Source of the DNA: Thalassobius sp. Cn5-15
GTDB taxonomy: Bacteria; Pseudomonadota; Alphaproteobacteria; Rhodobacterales; Rhodobacteraceae
Assembly (NCBI RefSeq): GCF_022347685.1
Contig: NZ_JAKRGF010000006.1
Location: 124,001 to 188,000 of the forward strand
DNA: 64,000 nt
Direction of reading: 5' to 3'
Shown: positions 63,117-64,000 of the stretch, piece after piece
Layout: every line of letters begins with the position of its first letter
Position numbering within the stretch: the first letter of the stretch is position 1
Notes under the pieces: generated by a model
Databases searched by the model: none
What the model saw: the letters and a program-made list of their open reading frames with translations, nothing else
Told to the model about the DNA's origin: nothing
Made by a program: the position numbers and the translations under genes

Positions 63117-63914
63117 ATGTCATTTGCGATTTCAGGCAAAACGGCCATCGTCACTGGCGGGGCCAACGGCATCGGCCTGGCGATTGGCCGCCATTTCTTG
63201 GACAAGGGTGCCAATGTCATCTTCGCCGATATGGATGAGGAAAACCTGATCCGCGAATTGGGCCCGAACGAGGAAGGCAATGCGCATCGCTACTTCGCCG
63301 GTGACTTGCGCGAAAAGCTGACGCTGGCGAACTTGCTGTCCGCGACGCTGGATGCGTTTGACAGTGTCGACATTCTGGTCAACGCCTCGCGTCAGATCAT
63401 CGCCGCCGATCCGCTGAACAGCGATGACGCGATGGAGATGATGCTGCAGCAGAACCTGCTGACCTCTCTCAAGCTGTCGCAGCTGGTGGCCAAGCGTATG
63501 ATCAAACAGGCCGAAGAGGGCGGTGAGGGGACAGTGGGCACCATCGTCAACATCTCCTGCATCGCGTCGCGTCGCACCAGTCCAGATCTCTTGGCCTATT
63601 CGGTTTCAACCGCCGCTTTGGATCAGATGACCCGTTCGATGGCTGTGGCATTGGCACCGAACCGCATTCGGGTGAATGGTCTGGCCTTTGGGTCTGTTAT
63701 GTCGAACAGCCTGAAGGAAATCCTGCGCGAAAACGGCGAGTTCCGCGATGAGATCGAAAACCGCACCCCGCTGGGCCGTATTGCGGCCCCGACCGAATTG
63801 ACAGAGGCGGCGCAATTCCTTGCCTCTGACGCTTCAGGCTTCATGACCGGCCAGATCATGACCGTGGACGGTGGCCGCACCTTGATGGATCCGGTAACAG
63901 CACCCGCGCACTAA
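63117..63914 (+). CDS. SDR family protein without catalytic lysine
   Basis: A 265-residue SDR with the cofactor motif TGGANGIG at 13-20 and Asp at 38 for NAD, but the tetrad is broken: Asn113, Ser147 and Tyr161 remain, and the lysine is Thr165 (AYSVSTAALDQM). The usual NNAG is NASR. The C-terminus with SGFMTGQIMTVDGGRT is ordinary. It could be a non-enzymatic SDR that binds NAD, or one with altered chemistry. ATG after AGGAG. It is in an apparent unit with clpS and the RsmC-like gene. Confidence 0.85.
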   Translation: MSFAISGKTAIVTGGANGIGLAIGRHFLDKGANVIFADMDEENLIRELGPNEEGNAHRYFAGDLREKLTLANLLSATLDAFDSVDILVNASRQIIAADPLNSDDAMEMMLQQNLLTSLKLSQLVAKRMIKQAEEGGEGTVGTIVNISCIASRRTSPDLLAYSVSTAALDQMTRSMAVALAPNRIRVNGLAFGSVMSNSLKEILRENGEFRDEIENRTPLGRIAAPTELTEAAQFLASDASGFMTGQIMTVDGGRTLMDPVTAPAH

Positions 63915-63953
63915 CTTAATTCATTTTCCGGATCACGCAGTGAGACGGTTCAG

Positions 63954-63977
63954 GCCCGCCCTGCCCACAAGGCGGGC
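63954..63977 (+). terminator. Possible hairpin after the SDR gene
   Basis: GCCCGCC (63954-63960) and GGCGGGC (63971-63977) form a 7-bp stem with a ten-base loop; the tail is A- and T-rich but weak. Confidence 0.4.
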
Positions 63978-64000
63978 GCAAATTTCCAACCACTGTGCAA

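Noticed and set aside
1-64000. Insertion sequences, prophage, integrase or tRNA genes
   Set aside because: No transposase, integrase, phage structural gene or tRNA cloverleaf was seen on either strand by eye; small tRNAs could be missed without a search.

Overview
The window reads as chromosomal DNA of a marine-type Rhodobacteraceae (Roseobacter-group alphaproteobacterium). The evidence is the high G+C coding bias and several characteristic gene orders: atpI-atpB-atpE-atpF'-atpF without the F1 genes, hemN divergent from fnrL, ccoNOQP followed by ccoGHIS, and clpS next to an RsmC-like methyltransferase. This assignment is inferred from content; no rRNA or tRNA gene is present.

Layout. 1-6200: 3' end of a peptide-type ABC transporter (solute-binding protein, two permeases, one fused double ATPase) followed by an aldehyde dehydrogenase and an SDR dehydrogenase, probably one catabolic operon. 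6336-12074: asd with a strong terminator, zapE, an MFS carrier, an ornithine-cyclodeaminase-like protein, a YaiI-family protein and S-formylglutathione hydrolase. 12214-27538: a 15-kb exopolysaccharide-type locus, the least ordinary part of the window (below). 27488-34437: AEC carrier, folC, accD, a CPBP protease, a lipoprotein, two conserved hypotheticals and an ArsR regulator. 34726-37285: F0 part of ATP synthase. 37362-39380: GNAT, prephenate dehydratase and a membrane-anchored cytochrome c. 39603-45328: yejABEF-type peptide/microcin C importer. 45434-57976: microaerobic respiration block: hemN, fnrL, a UspA protein, ccoNOQP, a LysR regulator and ccoGHIS. 58076-63914: DD-carboxypeptidase with SPOR domain, GNAT, XRE-cupin regulator, HAD phosphatase, clpS, rRNA-type methyltransferase and an SDR that lacks the catalytic lysine.

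The 12-27.5 kb locus has a cellulose-synthase-like GT2, two DUF3131 proteins, a HlyD-like adaptor joined to a membrane protein with an ABC ATPase fold, an acyltransferase, an OmpA-domain protein, an ExoK-like GH16 glucanase and two exported proteins of unknown function. Two proteins carry unexpected partner-switch-like domains. A sugar nucleotidyltransferase has an N-terminal STAS domain with no phosphorylatable serine at the usual site. The ABC-type protein has a C-terminal region that resembles a degenerate GHKL (RsbW-like) domain, while its ABC core has lost most catalytic residues. I infer a beta-glucan or related polysaccharide system whose assembly may be controlled by a non-canonical STAS/GHKL contact; this is a hypothesis from motifs read by eye.

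Four FNR-type boxes (TTGAC/T-N4-A/GTCAA) lie before hemN/fnrL, the UspA gene, ccoN and ccoG, so the respiratory block looks like one FnrL regulon. The promoter region of the GH16 gene holds a perfect 16-bp-arm palindrome and a TTAA-N7-TTAA (CtrA-type) site.
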